NCBI GenBank assembly: GCA_002425685.1
Contig: DIMS01000005.1
Coordinates: forward strand, 1-14,596
Length of the DNA: 14,596 nucleotides
Direction of reading: 5' to 3'
Source of the DNA: Synergistaceae bacterium UBA5560
GTDB taxonomy: Bacteria > Synergistota > Synergistia > Synergistales > Aminiphilaceae
The notes beneath the pieces are model-generated. The model did no database searches and was not told where the DNA came from. It saw only the letters and a program-made list of their open reading frames with translations. This document shows, one piece after another, positions 14,463-14,596 of this stretch; position 1 is the stretch's first letter; every line of letters starts with the position of its first letter. A program made the position numbers and the translations under genes.

Positions 14463-14596
14463 CCGGAACGTAGACCGGGGCGACGCGGCGTTTTGCCGCA
14501 ATGCCCGGTCGGGTGGAGATGAAGCGGGCCGGATCCCTGAGGATCCGGCCCGCTTCATCTCCACCCGACCGGGCGTCGCCCCGGTCTACGTTCCGG
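14463..14596. repeat. Long imperfect palindrome (56-bp arms with an 18-base insertion on one side) at the window end
   Basis: The inner arms 14503-14536 and 14541-14574 are exact 34-base inverse complements around the loop CTGA. The outer arms 14463-14484 and 14575-14596 are exact 22-base inverse complements. The left arm alone carries 18 extra bases (14485-14502), which include a small hairpin (GCGGC-GTTTT-GCCGC). The right outer arm ends exactly at the last base of the window, and the left begins two bases after the ppiC-type stop. The inner 15-bp core with CTTCATCT after it could be the native transcription terminator. Arms this long are unusual and may instead reflect a fold-back assembly artefact. 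Confidence 0.95.
14522..14560 (+). terminator. Probable terminator hairpin of the PpiC-type gene (core of the palindrome)
   Basis: The core stem (14522-14536 with 14541-14555) has 15 pairs and a CTGA loop. It is flanked by AAG on the left and CTT plus CATCT on the right, a modest T-tract. It lies about 60 bases after the stop, a normal place for an intrinsic terminator. It is inseparable from the longer palindrome, so its natural length is uncertain. Confidence 0.5.

Overview
This is a GC-rich bacterial chromosomal segment that looks like ordinary housekeeping and accessory-metabolism DNA. It has eleven protein genes: ten complete and one cut by the left edge. I see no rRNA, tRNA, CRISPR array, insertion sequence, phage gene or integrase. 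An oxygen-labile Fe-S serine dehydratase, a multi-cluster ferredoxin, a nitroreductase-fold enzyme and a MobA-like/HD fusion suggest an anaerobe that ferments amino acids. Codon bias and gene content remind me of Synergistota, but that is an impression; no marker gene here proves it.

Layout, left to right. (1) A truncated 4Fe-4S ferredoxin-like gene on the minus strand (1-313), then about 800 bp without a credible gene. That gap holds a minus-strand promoter, a hairpin terminator close behind it, and a hexanucleotide microsatellite. (2) A fused Fe-S L-serine dehydratase (1122-2720, +), overlapping tail to tail with a membrane-anchored triple-LysM protein (2698-3672, -). (3) An MFS transporter (4198-5502, +), then a nitroreductase (5635-6189, +) tightly followed by 3-methyladenine DNA glycosylase I (6201-6812, +). 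(4) A DUF2156 protein (6979-7866, -) with a recognisable promoter, divergent from a small cupin (8213-8551, +) that ends at a strong hairpin terminator. (5) A minus-strand series: typA/bipA (13292-11397), a MobA-like nucleotidyltransferase fused to an HD domain (11304-10075), and a periplasmic metal-chelate binding protein (9877-8813). (6) Divergent from typA, an exported PpiC/SurA-type peptidyl-prolyl isomerase (13568-14461, +), followed by a long imperfect palindrome that fills the rest of the window.

The genes do not form one pathway. The only tight coupling is nitroreductase with tag; typA and the MobA-HD gene may be co-transcribed across a 92-bp gap. I found no convincing new multi-gene system. 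The observations most worth a second look are the fold-back palindrome at the right end (real mega-hairpin or assembly artefact), the compact promoter-terminator unit at 541-650, and three degenerate 31-bp tandem repeats that contain the stop codon of the MobA-HD gene.
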